From: Verrucomicrobiales bacterium
GTDB lineage: Bacteria; Verrucomicrobiota; Verrucomicrobiia; Verrucomicrobiales; V1-33
Assembly (NCBI GenBank): GCA_018003315.1
Contig: JAGNEJ010000023.1
Span: 1-57,905 of the forward strand
DNA length: 57,905 nt
Reading direction: 5' to 3'
In this document: positions 35,473 through 43,560 of the stretch, piece after piece
Numbering within the stretch: position 1 is the stretch's first letter
Layout of the letters: each line of letters opens with the position of its first letter
The notes under the pieces: generated by a model
Told to the model about the DNA's origin: nothing
Database searches by the model: none
The model's input: the letters and a program-made list of their open reading frames with translations, nothing else
Made by a program: the position numbers and the translations under genes

Positions 35473-36297
35473 TCAGGGTGTTGCGGGTTTTGCGAAAAAT
35501 TCGAGTTTTGCACAGGCTTCGGTGAGGGCGGCAAATCCGCTGGTGCGGCCGGGCTCCCATTTTTTGAGCCCTTCCATGTCCATCATTTCGCGGTGTTTGG
35601 GGTCGTCGTAGCTCATGCGGTGCAGCACCTCGAGCCAGGCGGCCTCGCGCTCCGCGGGGAAATTCTCCTTCACGGTAAAGACGCAATGGTCATAGCGGTC
35701 GGTGGTGGCAAGGATGGCAAATTTTTCCGGATCGATGGTGCCGTCTTTGGTCCAGGCCAGCCAGTTCAGGTCGATGAGTGCGGAGGCGTCTGCCTCACCG
35801 CGTTTCAGGCAAAGAAGGGCCTCTTTTTCCCCGCCGATGTGGTCGCCATGCAGGCCCACCAACAGGTCAAAATGCTTTGCCGCGTAGTTTTTGCCGTCCT
35901 CCAAACCGTGGCGCAGCAGCAGCCCCTGGGGAATCAGCCGGGCCTGCGGGGAATCCTGCGCACCGAAGGCCACCGTTTTGCCGCGCAGGTCTTCGACGCT
36001 CTGAATGCCGCGATCTTTGACCACAATCAGGTGGGAAACCCGGTCGCGATCCGTGTCCCGCATGGCGATGGCCCGGCAGGTGCCCGCGCTGCGCCGCAAG
36101 GCGTCGAGCCAGGCGAGCGGGGAATTCCAGGCAACTTCAATTCGCCCGTCGAAGAGGGCTTCGTTTTGCAGGTCGTAATTCAGGAAGAGCCGCACGTCCA
36201 TGGGCACGCCATGGGATTCGAAGAACTCACGGATGATGTCCCAAATAACGGAAACTTTGGGATCGTAAAGAACCGCGCCGACAATGACAGGAGACAT
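35473..36297 (-). CDS. PhnD-like substrate-binding protein without a signal peptide
   Basis: 274 residues of the phosphonate/phosphate-binding (type II periplasmic binding) fold: EVAWNSPLAWLDALRRS, DRVSHLIVVKDRGIQSVEDL, RGKTVAFGAQDSPQARLIP and FAILATTDRYDHCVFTV. The most likely start, MSPVIVGAVLYDPKVSVIWD at 36297, begins directly in the fold with no signal peptide, and no ABC transporter permease or ATPase is nearby. It may be a cytoplasmic binding or enzymatic derivative. Spacing of 20 and 25 bases to its neighbours places it in the operon. Confidence 0.75.
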   Translation of the reverse strand: MSPVIVGAVLYDPKVSVIWDIIREFFESHGVPMDVRLFLNYDLQNEALFDGRIEVAWNSPLAWLDALRRSAGTCRAIAMRDTDRDRVSHLIVVKDRGIQSVEDLRGKTVAFGAQDSPQARLIPQGLLLRHGLEDGKNYAAKHFDLLVGLHGDHIGGEKEALLCLKRGEADASALIDLNWLAWTKDGTIDPEKFAILATTDRYDHCVFTVKENFPAEREAAWLEVLHRMSYDDPKHREMMDMEGLKKWEPGRTSGFAALTEACAKLEFFAKPATP

Positions 36298-36317
36298 GGG
36301 CAGTGAAGCGTGAATGG

Positions 36318-37469
36318 TTAGCCGAACAGCGGGAGGCCGACGAGCAGGCGACCGACGAATTCCCTGAGGTGATCCGTGGTGGGGGCCATGACGATGGCGG
36401 CGCGGGCATCGCGAAAAACCCGTTCCAGCCCCAGGTGCTTGCTGAATGCGGCCCCGCCGCAAGTCCGCATGGCAATGTCCGACACGCTTGCGGCCGTTTC
36501 AGCGCTGCTCGCTTTCACGGCCAGCAGGTGCAGGGTGCCATCCGCCGCGCCGGACTCCAGGCTGTCAAGGGTGGCGGCGAGATAGGCCCGGGCCTTGTCG
36601 GTTTCCAGCCGCATCAGGGCCAGGTTCGCGCGAAGGTTGGGCAGGTCGCTGAGTTTCGTGCCGGTGTGCTGGAATTCGGAAGAGGTGACATGCTGCCGTG
36701 CAGCCTGGAAGGCCGCTTCGGAGAGTCCGACACCGATCGCTCCCTGACAAAGCAAAAAGGCTGGCAGCACTTTGCCGAGCATGATGTCCACGCCTTTTCC
36801 GTCCTCGCCGATGAGGCGTTCGCTGAGGTTCAGCGCCACGTTGTCCAGTTGCATGGGGTGGCTTTCGTTGCCGCGCAGGCCCAAGCCATTCCATCCGCCG
36901 GAAACCGTCAGTCCCGCATCCCCCTTGCGCAGCAGAAAAAGGCTGACTCCGCTGCCATCTAGGGAACCCGCGCTGGCCACCACTCCGTCCGCGTGGATGG
37001 CGCTGGTCACCCAGCTTTTTTCCGCACTCAGGGTGGCAGCGCCCGGACCGGAGGCCACCGCTTTGGATACGGGCACCCAGAACTGGCTCCGGCTGCCGCG
37101 TTCGGAGAATGCCAGGGTGCTCAGATGCCGCCCGGCGGCGCAGTCCTTCAACAGGCTGGCGAATTTCACGGGGTCTGCGAGGAAGCAACTGGTGCTGGAC
37201 TGCTGCATCATGAACACCATGGCCGTGGAGGCGCAGCGCTGTGCCAGTTCATCCACCACCGCAGCCATCACCCGCAAGCCCTGGCCCAGACCGCCGAACT
37301 CTTTCGGCACCAGCAGGCCGTAGAGCCCGGCTTCGGCCAGCGCCTGCATGTTTTCCGTCGGAAAACGGCTGTTTTCGTCCACATCCGCCGCGTGGACGGT
37401 GAGGACATTTTCCGCAATGACGCGGGCTTTTTCCACGATGGCTTGCTGTTCGGAATTCAGGCGATACAC
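36318..37469 (-). CDS. Acyl-CoA dehydrogenase-like flavoprotein
   Basis: 383 residues with the acyl-CoA dehydrogenase fold: NMQALAEAGLYGLLVPKEFG (N-terminal helices), STLAFSERGSRSQFW and AEKSWVTSAIHADGVV (middle beta domain), and IAMRTCGGAAFSKHLGLERV (C-terminal FAD/dimer region). The usual catalytic Glu cannot be assigned. Related flavoproteins include monooxygenases for sulfur compounds (DszC/SfnB group), which would suit this operon, but that is inference. Start is a GTG at 37469; the reading frame upstream overlaps the OsmC gene. Confidence 0.82.
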   Translation of the reverse strand: MYRLNSEQQAIVEKARVIAENVLTVHAADVDENSRFPTENMQALAEAGLYGLLVPKEFGGLGQGLRVMAAVVDELAQRCASTAMVFMMQQSSTSCFLADPVKFASLLKDCAAGRHLSTLAFSERGSRSQFWVPVSKAVASGPGAATLSAEKSWVTSAIHADGVVASAGSLDGSGVSLFLLRKGDAGLTVSGGWNGLGLRGNESHPMQLDNVALNLSERLIGEDGKGVDIMLGKVLPAFLLCQGAIGVGLSEAAFQAARQHVTSSEFQHTGTKLSDLPNLRANLALMRLETDKARAYLAATLDSLESGAADGTLHLLAVKASSAETAASVSDIAMRTCGGAAFSKHLGLERVFRDARAAIVMAPTTDHLREFVGRLLVGLPLFG

Positions 37470-37507
37470 GGCTTTTGTTGCGTTAGGATTTTGGATTGAC
37501 GAAAATC

Positions 37508-37966
37508 TCAGGTGAACTGCAGAGAAAGCTCCACCCGTGCGGCGCGGCGCAGGGTGTGCAGCAGCGGGGCGCGCCGCTGGGCCTCCTCCCAGGCGGCCTG
37601 CAGATCGGCGCGGGAGGCGGGGCTGCCGACAAAGGCCTTGATGACAAAACAATCGTAATGCGGGACGCCTGCTGCACCCACCACGCCGAGGTGGCTCAGG
37701 GCACCCACCAACTCCGCCCGGAGGGTGGCCTCGGTTTCATCCACCTGGAGACGGCGGCGCGCCGCGATTTCCAGAAACAACCCCAGCACATCCGCTGCGA
37801 GGATTCCCAGGAGTTGCTCCGCTCCAGTGAGTGCGGGTTCCTGAATGTCAAAACTCCATCCCTTGCCGACGCAGGTTTTATGCGTCCTGGCGAACACCGC
37901 AAGCGGTGAACCCATTTTCCCGGAAGCACGGACGCTGACCAGCGCCCTTTGGAGCGAGTCAGCCAT
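37508..37966 (-). CDS. OsmC-like protein lacking the redox cysteines
   Basis: 152 residues. OsmC landmarks: PALTGAEQLLGILAADVLGL (helix that normally carries the first Cys, here Ala) and WEEAQRRAPLLHTLRRAARV (region that normally carries the second, here Ala-Pro). The only cysteines are in HKTCVGKGW and PHYDCFVIKAF. It is therefore unlikely to be a classic OsmC peroxidase. First gene of the operon under the ATG at 37966; the frame extends farther up but toward the GGCT gene. Confidence 0.75.
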   Translation of the reverse strand: MADSLQRALVSVRASGKMGSPLAVFARTHKTCVGKGWSFDIQEPALTGAEQLLGILAADVLGLFLEIAARRRLQVDETEATLRAELVGALSHLGVVGAAGVPHYDCFVIKAFVGSPASRADLQAAWEEAQRRAPLLHTLRRAARVELSLQFT

Positions 37967-38044
37967 GGTGTCGAATGAATGGGACCGGATGCACGAAGCG
38001 CGAATGAAAGCCTGCATCGGCAATCCTGTCAAGCAGCAGGCGCG

Positions 38045-38476
38045 TCATTTCCGACTGCCAATGGCTGCGAAATCGCCGCCTGGGATTTTCGGCAGGCCGG
38101 AAACCGGAAGGTTCCAGAGATAACACCAGCAAGGAACTTCGGAGCCGTCCTCCTCCCGCCGCACGGGAATGATCTGCCGAACATAGGCTTGCGGCTCACC
38201 GAATTCCTCGCCCACGCCTTCATAATGGTCGAGCAGCCGGAAGCAGAGCGATGGGTCGTGCAGTTGCAACAGCTCGCCCGTCACCCGCTGGGTTGAAGCG
38301 CTGTCCCACACCGCTCCTGGATAGGAAAAACCGTCCTGGGCGCTTCCGCCCAGCAGGAAGAGCGTCCCGGGAATCGAGGCCATGCCAAGAAACCGGGAAT
38401 GCTGGGCGAGGAAATCGGCGTGAGGATTGGCGAATCCTCGGCGCAGCGTGCCATAAACAAAAAGCAGGTCCGACAT
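38045..38476 (-). CDS. Gamma-glutamylcyclotransferase-like protein
   Basis: 143 residues of the GGCT/AIG2-like fold. The phosphate-loop signature is MSDLLFVYGTLRRGFANPHA at the N-terminus, and GVGEEFGEPQAYVRQIIPV carries the conserved acidic residue. Such enzymes release 5-oxoproline from gamma-glutamyl amines or glutathione. It lies 78 bases upstream of the OsmC-like gene on the same strand and could be the operon's first gene; a link to glutathione would fit a sulfur module but is not shown. Confidence 0.82.
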   Translation of the reverse strand: MSDLLFVYGTLRRGFANPHADFLAQHSRFLGMASIPGTLFLLGGSAQDGFSYPGAVWDSASTQRVTGELLQLHDPSLCFRLLDHYEGVGEEFGEPQAYVRQIIPVRREEDGSEVPCWCYLWNLPVSGLPKIPGGDFAAIGSRK

Positions 38477-38626
38477 GGGCGGAAACAGAATGAATCGCCG
38501 CAACTTTGGAGAATCCTCTCATCGCAGCAACCAAATCCCTCCCGCCATGACGGCAATGCGGAGCAAGTGAGCGCTTGCCGGATGCAGGCATTTGTGAATC
38601 AATCCGCCACGCCAAACCACCCGCGC

Positions 38627-39697
38627 ATGCACTCCCCCCCACCCTCACTCCTCCTCTGCTGCGCCGCTGCGCTGCTTTGCATTCCGACGGCGCTGCCAGC
38701 ACAGGATGTTCCGGCCTTCCGCATCGAGGCTGGAAAGGGCTTTGAAGCGAAGGATACGCTCCATTGCGGTCCGGAAGCCGCCGCGGATGCCGCCGCCTGT
38801 CTCGACGGCCTGAAATGGAGCTGCGGAACCTTTCCGGTGCAGACGGAGAAGGCCGAACTGGGCCGCGGTGACCTGCTGGTGCGTTTTCCCAGCCCCGTGC
38901 CCAGCGGTGATGCCGTCAATGACCGGGTGGCCATGGAGTGGTACGCCGTGCGCAATGGACGCGGCGAAATGAAGAAGGCCCCGGCACTCGTCATCGTCCA
39001 TGAATCCGGCCGAGGCATGATCGCCGGTCGGCTGTTTGCCCGGGGCCTGCATCTGTGCGGCTTCCACACCTTTCTGGTGCACCTTCCAGGCTACGGGGCG
39101 CGGACGTGCGGCCTGACGGATGACATCAAGCGCATCTTTCCGGCCCTGCGGCAGTCGGTGGCGGATGTGCGTCGAGCCAGGGATGCCGTGGCGGCGCTTC
39201 CCTGCGTCGATGCCTCGCTCGTGGGCCTTCAGGGGACCAGCCTCGGCGGATTCGTGGTCGCCACCGTCAGCGGACTGGACCGCGGCTATCAAAAGGCCTT
39301 CATTCTGCTTGCCGGCGGCCAGCTTTCCGACGTGCTGCTCAAAGGTCAGAAGGACGCGGCGGAGATGCGCCGCCGCCTGACGGAAGCGGGAGTTTCCGAG
39401 GAGCAAATCTGTGCGCTTTCCCGCGGCGTCGAGCCGCTGCGCCTCGCTCACCGTGTGGATGCTGCGGGCACCTGGCTCTTCAGCGGAAGGTTCGACGAAG
39501 TGGTGCCCCCGCCCTGCTCCCAAGCGTTCGCCCAGGCCGCACGGCTCGACACGACGCACCATCTGGTGCTGCCCGCAGGCCATTACACCGCCGCGGTCTT
39601 CATGCCCGCGGTGCTGCAGCAGATCAGCGATCACATGCTGGGCCGTCCGCCGAAACTGCAGATCGTGCCGCCGGCCACTGCGCCTGCGAACCCGTGA
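38627..39697 (+). CDS. Secreted alpha/beta hydrolase
   Basis: 356 residues. The signal peptide starts MHSPPPSLLLCCAAALLCIP; hence start 38627. The hydrolase core has ALVIVHESGRGMIAGRLFAR (oxyanion strand), the nucleophile elbow LQGTSLGGFVVATV (Ser), WLFSGRFDEVVPPP (Asp) and LPAGHYTAAVF (His), giving a complete triad. It resembles Verrucomicrobial/planctomycetal acetyl-xylan-esterase-like or dienelactone hydrolase-like proteins. The substrate is unknown. It diverges from the GGCT gene. Confidence 0.82.
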   Translation: MHSPPPSLLLCCAAALLCIPTALPAQDVPAFRIEAGKGFEAKDTLHCGPEAAADAAACLDGLKWSCGTFPVQTEKAELGRGDLLVRFPSPVPSGDAVNDRVAMEWYAVRNGRGEMKKAPALVIVHESGRGMIAGRLFARGLHLCGFHTFLVHLPGYGARTCGLTDDIKRIFPALRQSVADVRRARDAVAALPCVDASLVGLQGTSLGGFVVATVSGLDRGYQKAFILLAGGQLSDVLLKGQKDAAEMRRRLTEAGVSEEQICALSRGVEPLRLAHRVDAAGTWLFSGRFDEVVPPPCSQAFAQAARLDTTHHLVLPAGHYTAAVFMPAVLQQISDHMLGRPPKLQIVPPATAPANP

Positions 39698-39724
39698 GGT
39701 GCCGTTGCGTTCGCCGCTTTCTGC

Positions 39725-40432
39725 TCAGCCCGCATCCTGCCGCGTGTCCGAAGGTGCATTCATCGCGGTTTCCACGCTGCACAGGTGCACGGCGTGGCGG
39801 ATGAGTTCGGCGGGACTGCGCAGGCCGAGTTTTTTCCGGATGTTCAGGCTGTGCGTTTCCACCGTTTTGGCGCTGAGGCCGAGACTGACGGCCACTTCCT
39901 GATTCGTCTGGCCAATGCCGAAGCAGCGCAGCACTTCAAATTCGCGGTCGCTGAGACCGGCCAGGGGGTTGGCGACAGACTGGCGTCCGCTGGATTCTTC
40001 GAGGAGCTGGGTGGTGGTTTCGGCGCTGAAGGCCATGCGTCCCTGAAGGATGGTGCGCAGGGCTTTGATCAACGATTCCGCACCGGAATTCTTGTGACAG
40101 TAGCCGCGGGCGCCGGCCCGCAGGGCCCGTCCGGCGTAGAGGGATTCATCATGCACGGAAAAAATGAGCACCGGCAGCGTCGGCCAGCGGGCTTTGATGT
40201 CCTTGGTCAGTTCCAGCCCGTCGCGACCAGGCATGCCGATGTCAGTGATGACGGCGTCCGGGCAGAGGGCGGCGATGGCATCGCGGGCCTCGCGGGTCTG
40301 GCTGCTCTGACCGCAGATTTCCATGTCCGCAGTCTGGTTGATCCAGAGCGCAATGCCGTCGCGAACGACGGCGTGATCATCCACGAGCAGGATGCGTTTT
40401 TTGGGCGGAATCGAGCCGGCAGGCGATGTCAT
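39725..40432 (-). CDS. NarL/LuxR-family response regulator
   Basis: 235 residues. The receiver domain (KRILLVDDHAVVRDGIALW) has phospho-acceptor Asp in AVITDIGMPGRDGLEL and Lys in GYCHKNSG. The LuxR-type DNA-binding domain is LSDREFEVLRCFGIGQTNQE, then SAKTVETHSLNIRKKLGL. The start is 40432 or the upstream ATG at 40450. It is transcribed away from the histidine kinase gene; a palindrome between them is the likely operator. It is probably phosphorylated by the kinase at 40497. Confidence 0.92.
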   Translation of the reverse strand: MTSPAGSIPPKKRILLVDDHAVVRDGIALWINQTADMEICGQSSQTREARDAIAALCPDAVITDIGMPGRDGLELTKDIKARWPTLPVLIFSVHDESLYAGRALRAGARGYCHKNSGAESLIKALRTILQGRMAFSAETTTQLLEESSGRQSVANPLAGLSDREFEVLRCFGIGQTNQEVAVSLGLSAKTVETHSLNIRKKLGLRSPAELIRHAVHLCSVETAMNAPSDTRQDAG

Positions 40433-40467
40433 CGGAACACAGGATGGCACGGAATGACCGAAGGGTA

Positions 40468-40486
40468 ACTCAGCAAATTGCTGAGT
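40468..40486. promoter_or_regulatory. Perfect palindrome between regulator and kinase
   Basis: ACTCAGCAAATTGCTGAGT: 9-base arms around a central A, in the short divergent gap. LuxR-type regulators bind such dyads. A related site (14 of 19 positions in reverse orientation) occurs at 43362-43380. Confidence 0.65.
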
Positions 40487-40496
40487 GTTTCACGGC

Positions 40497-42278
40497 ATGA
40501 TCCGGCGATGCTGGCGGCACACAGCATATTTTATGGCACTTTCGGCTCCGTGGAAACAAACCCTGGTGGTCGCTGCGGCTGCACTGATGGCGCTGGCGAG
40601 CCTGGCAGTTTCCGTGGGGATGTCACTGCGCCTGCAGGACCGCATCGGTGCCGTGCAGACGACGACGGACCTGCGACGCCAGATCATGATGATCGGCACG
40701 GCACTGCGCGAGGCCGAAGCGGCGCAGCGGATGTATGTGATCACGGGGGAGGATGCGCATCTCGCCCCGCTGAGCGGCGTTGGTCAGGCCCTGCCCGACC
40801 GCTGGCGCAGCGTCCGCGACACCGTGCGGCAGATTTCAGGCTTCGCACCGGATTTTGCCACGCTGGAACAGGATGCCTCGGTGGCGCTGGCCTCGCTGGA
40901 GGCCACCGCGCAGGTGCGCCGGGCCGAGGGGCGGGACGCCGCGGTGCAGCGGGTGGTGCTGGGCAGATCCTATCAAAAACTGGTGGCGCTGCACATGAAG
41001 ATTGAGGCGCTGCTGGAGGAATTGGATGTGCGCATCGAGGACGAGACCCGCTCCCTGGCCAGGGCCGAGGCGCGCGGACGCTCCGCCGGGGTGGCCACGG
41101 GACTGATGGCACTGGCGCTGGGCGGCGTAAGCGTGTGGCAGTGGCGGCAGTCGCTGGGCCACTACCGCCGTGAGTTGAAGCTCAGCGCGGAAAAATTGCG
41201 GGCCGAGCAGATGGCCCAGGACAAGGGCGTTTTTCTCGCGGCCATGAGCCATGAGGTGCGCACACCGCTGAACGCCATCCTCGGAATGAGCGAGCAATTG
41301 AGCGAGACCCTGCCGCCGGGACCGGCGCTGGAGCAGGCCGAGGCGATCAGCACCGCAGGGCGCGGGATGCTGCGGCTGGTGAATGATCTTCTGGACCTCT
41401 CCCGCATGGAAGCGGGGCGGCTGGAACTGCAGTGTGCAGCGGTGCCGGTGACGGCGGAACTGGACCGGGTGCGCCGTTTGTTCGGACCGCAGGCGGCGGA
41501 ACGCGGCGTCACGCTGGACGTGGCAGCCGCCGCGGATTTGCCGCCGGTGCTGTGGCTGGACGGGGGGCGGTTCCGCCAGATCGTAACCAACCTGGCAGGC
41601 AATGCACTGAAGTTCACCCCCGCCGGCGGTTTGGTTAGGGTGCGGCTGGAGCGTGCGGAGAATTCCGCCGGCAGCGAGCTGGTGCTGGAGGTGAAGGACA
41701 CGGGCTGCGGCATTCCGCAGGAAATGCAGCCCGTGATTTTCCAGCCCTACGTGCAGGGGATTTCAGAAAACCGTCCGCCATCGGAACCAGGCACGGGCCT
41801 GGGCCTGGCGATCGTGCGGCAACTAGTGCAGCTGATGAAAGGCAGCATCAGCCTGCAGAGCCAGTCGGGGGCGGGCGCCACCTTTCGCATTTCGCTGCCT
41901 CTGCAGGTGCCGCCGGGGCCGTGCGAGCCGCTGCCGTCATCCCCCGGACCCGCCTTGCAGTCTGCGGTGGATCCGCCGCCCCCACTGACCGCGGAACACG
42001 CTGCCGCACTGCAGCGCATTCTCAACGGTGCCTACCGCCGGGCCGCGGCCAGCCAGAGCACCAATGACGTCCAGTTGCTCGTCAGGGAGCTGGCGTCCCA
42101 TGCGGTGCAGGCGGATTGCCGGTGGCTCGCAGATCGTGCGGAGGAACTGCGGCACGCTTCCGCCACGTTTGCCGTCTCCCTGCTGACACAGTTGCTGGAG
42201 AATCTGCCCTCGCGCCTCGCCCCGCTGATAACAAAATCCACGGCTTCACTCCACCCTCCGCCATCCCCTGCACCATGA
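40497..42278 (+). CDS. Membrane sensor histidine kinase with CHASE3-like domain
   Basis: 593 residues. A first membrane segment (LVVAAAALMALASLAVSVGM) and a second near residue 205 (GLMALALGGVSVWQW) bracket a periplasmic helical CHASE3-like domain (IGTALREAEAAQRMYVITGE). The kinase core has the H box MSHEVRTPLNAILGMSEQ, N box NLAGNALKFTPAGG, G1 DTGCGIP and G2 GTGLGLAI. A ~115-residue C-terminal tail has no clear domain. The start could be ATG 40497 or 40533, or a GTG at 40485 that overlaps the palindrome. The stop overlaps the next gene's ATG (ATGA), indicating coupled translation. Confidence 0.9.
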   Translation: MIRRCWRHTAYFMALSAPWKQTLVVAAAALMALASLAVSVGMSLRLQDRIGAVQTTTDLRRQIMMIGTALREAEAAQRMYVITGEDAHLAPLSGVGQALPDRWRSVRDTVRQISGFAPDFATLEQDASVALASLEATAQVRRAEGRDAAVQRVVLGRSYQKLVALHMKIEALLEELDVRIEDETRSLARAEARGRSAGVATGLMALALGGVSVWQWRQSLGHYRRELKLSAEKLRAEQMAQDKGVFLAAMSHEVRTPLNAILGMSEQLSETLPPGPALEQAEAISTAGRGMLRLVNDLLDLSRMEAGRLELQCAAVPVTAELDRVRRLFGPQAAERGVTLDVAAAADLPPVLWLDGGRFRQIVTNLAGNALKFTPAGGLVRVRLERAENSAGSELVLEVKDTGCGIPQEMQPVIFQPYVQGISENRPPSEPGTGLGLAIVRQLVQLMKGSISLQSQSGAGATFRISLPLQVPPGPCEPLPSSPGPALQSAVDPPPPLTAEHAAALQRILNGAYRRAAASQSTNDVQLLVRELASHAVQADCRWLADRAEELRHASATFAVSLLTQLLENLPSRLAPLITKSTASLHPPPSPAP

Positions 42279-43378
42279 CCCACCCCTCATCCTCCTCCTG
42301 CATTCTCGTCGTGGACGACCAGGCGGCAAACATCCAGACGGTCGGCACGCTGCTCAACTCGGTGGGATACGATGTCATGTCCGCCACCAGCGCGGAGCAG
42401 GCGCTGCAGCGGCTTGCTGCACGGCAGCCGGACCTGATCCTGCTGGACATGATGATGCCGGGGGTGAGCGGTCTGGACCTCTGCCGCCGACTCAAAAGCA
42501 AACCCGAGTGGGAGGAAATCCCCATCATTTTTCTCTCTGCCGCCGGCGAGGTGCCGGTCATCACCGCCGCGCTGGATGCTGGCGCCGTGGACTATGTCAC
42601 CAAGCCGTTTCACCGTGCAGAACTGCTCTCGCGCCTCCGCACCCATCTGGATCTGAAGGCAGCACGCGACGAATTGCGCAGCGTCGTCGCCGACAAGGAT
42701 GAGCTGCTGGGACTCATGGCGCACGATTTCAAAAACCACCTCGCCGCCATGCGGATGCATGCGGAATTCCTGGCAAAAAACGCCGGAGACCTGTCGGCAG
42801 CCGCGGCGGAAAGCGCCAGCACCATCGCCCGGGAAAGCACGCGCATGGCGCGCAGCGTGCAGGAGCTGCTGGCCAACCAGTCCGCCTTGCGCCAGCCACT
42901 GACACCATCAGTGTTCAATGCCGCGGAAATCGTCGCCGACGCCGCCGCGGCCATTCGTCCGCTGGCGGATGCCAAGTCCCAAAAACTCACCGTCGCCCTG
43001 CCGCCAGAGCCACCCATGGTCGCCGCCGATGCCCCGGCCCTGCGCCAAGTGCTGGACAATCTGTTGTCCAATGCGGTGAAGTTTTCCCCACCCGGCGGGC
43101 GTCTGGGGCTTGCGGTTTCCTCCGTCAGCGGCACCGTGACCGTCGTGGTCCAGGACAGCGGTCCGGGATTCACCCGCGAGGACAAGGCCCGCGCCTTCCA
43201 GCGCTACGCTCGCCTCAGCGCCCGCCCCACCGCGGGTGAAATCAGCACAGGACTCGGCCTGAGCATCGCCCGCCGTCTCACCGAACGCATGGGCGGGACG
43301 CTCACCTTCGAAACCGATGGCGGTTCCGGTCTGGTGACGCTGGTGCTGTCGGCAGAAACGGGATCAGTACTTTGCTGA
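42275..43378 (+). CDS. Receiver-histidine kinase hybrid, soluble
   Basis: 367 residues with no membrane segment. A receiver domain (ILVVDDQAANIQTVGTLLN; phospho-acceptor in LILLDMMMPGVSGLDL) precedes a kinase with an unusual H box, LMAHDFKNHLAAMRMHAEF. The ATP domain has VLDNLLSNAVKFSPPGG, DSGPGF and STGLGLSIARRL. Receiver-first kinases of this kind usually take phosphate from a partner kinase and relay it. The ATG overlaps the stop of the membrane kinase by four bases, so the two are made together and most likely work together. Confidence 0.9.
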   Translation: MTHPSSSSCILVVDDQAANIQTVGTLLNSVGYDVMSATSAEQALQRLAARQPDLILLDMMMPGVSGLDLCRRLKSKPEWEEIPIIFLSAAGEVPVITAALDAGAVDYVTKPFHRAELLSRLRTHLDLKAARDELRSVVADKDELLGLMAHDFKNHLAAMRMHAEFLAKNAGDLSAAAAESASTIARESTRMARSVQELLANQSALRQPLTPSVFNAAEIVADAAAAIRPLADAKSQKLTVALPPEPPMVAADAPALRQVLDNLLSNAVKFSPPGGRLGLAVSSVSGTVTVVVQDSGPGFTREDKARAFQRYARLSARPTAGEISTGLGLSIARRLTERMGGTLTFETDGGSGLVTLVLSAETGSVLC

Positions 43379-43380
43379 TT
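43362..43380. promoter_or_regulatory. Second copy of the regulator palindrome, upstream of otsA
   Basis: Reverse complement AATCAGCAAAGTACTGATC shares TCAGCAAA, T and CTGA with the 40468-40486 site (14 of 19). It covers the stop codon of the hybrid kinase, about 180 bases before otsA. Confidence 0.45.
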
Positions 43381-43560
43381 CGACTAAGCAACGACCGCGC
43401 CAAAGCCGGGCGTTGTCCTGATGGTGGAAACTTCCACCTCAGCCAAACTGTGGAGCCGCGCAGGTCCAACCCAGTGTGTGTGTATGCCCCCCCAACCCCC
43501 GGAATCTCCTCCATTCCGGCGGACCTGCGCGGCACTCTTTGCGCCTCCTCCACCGTCGGT

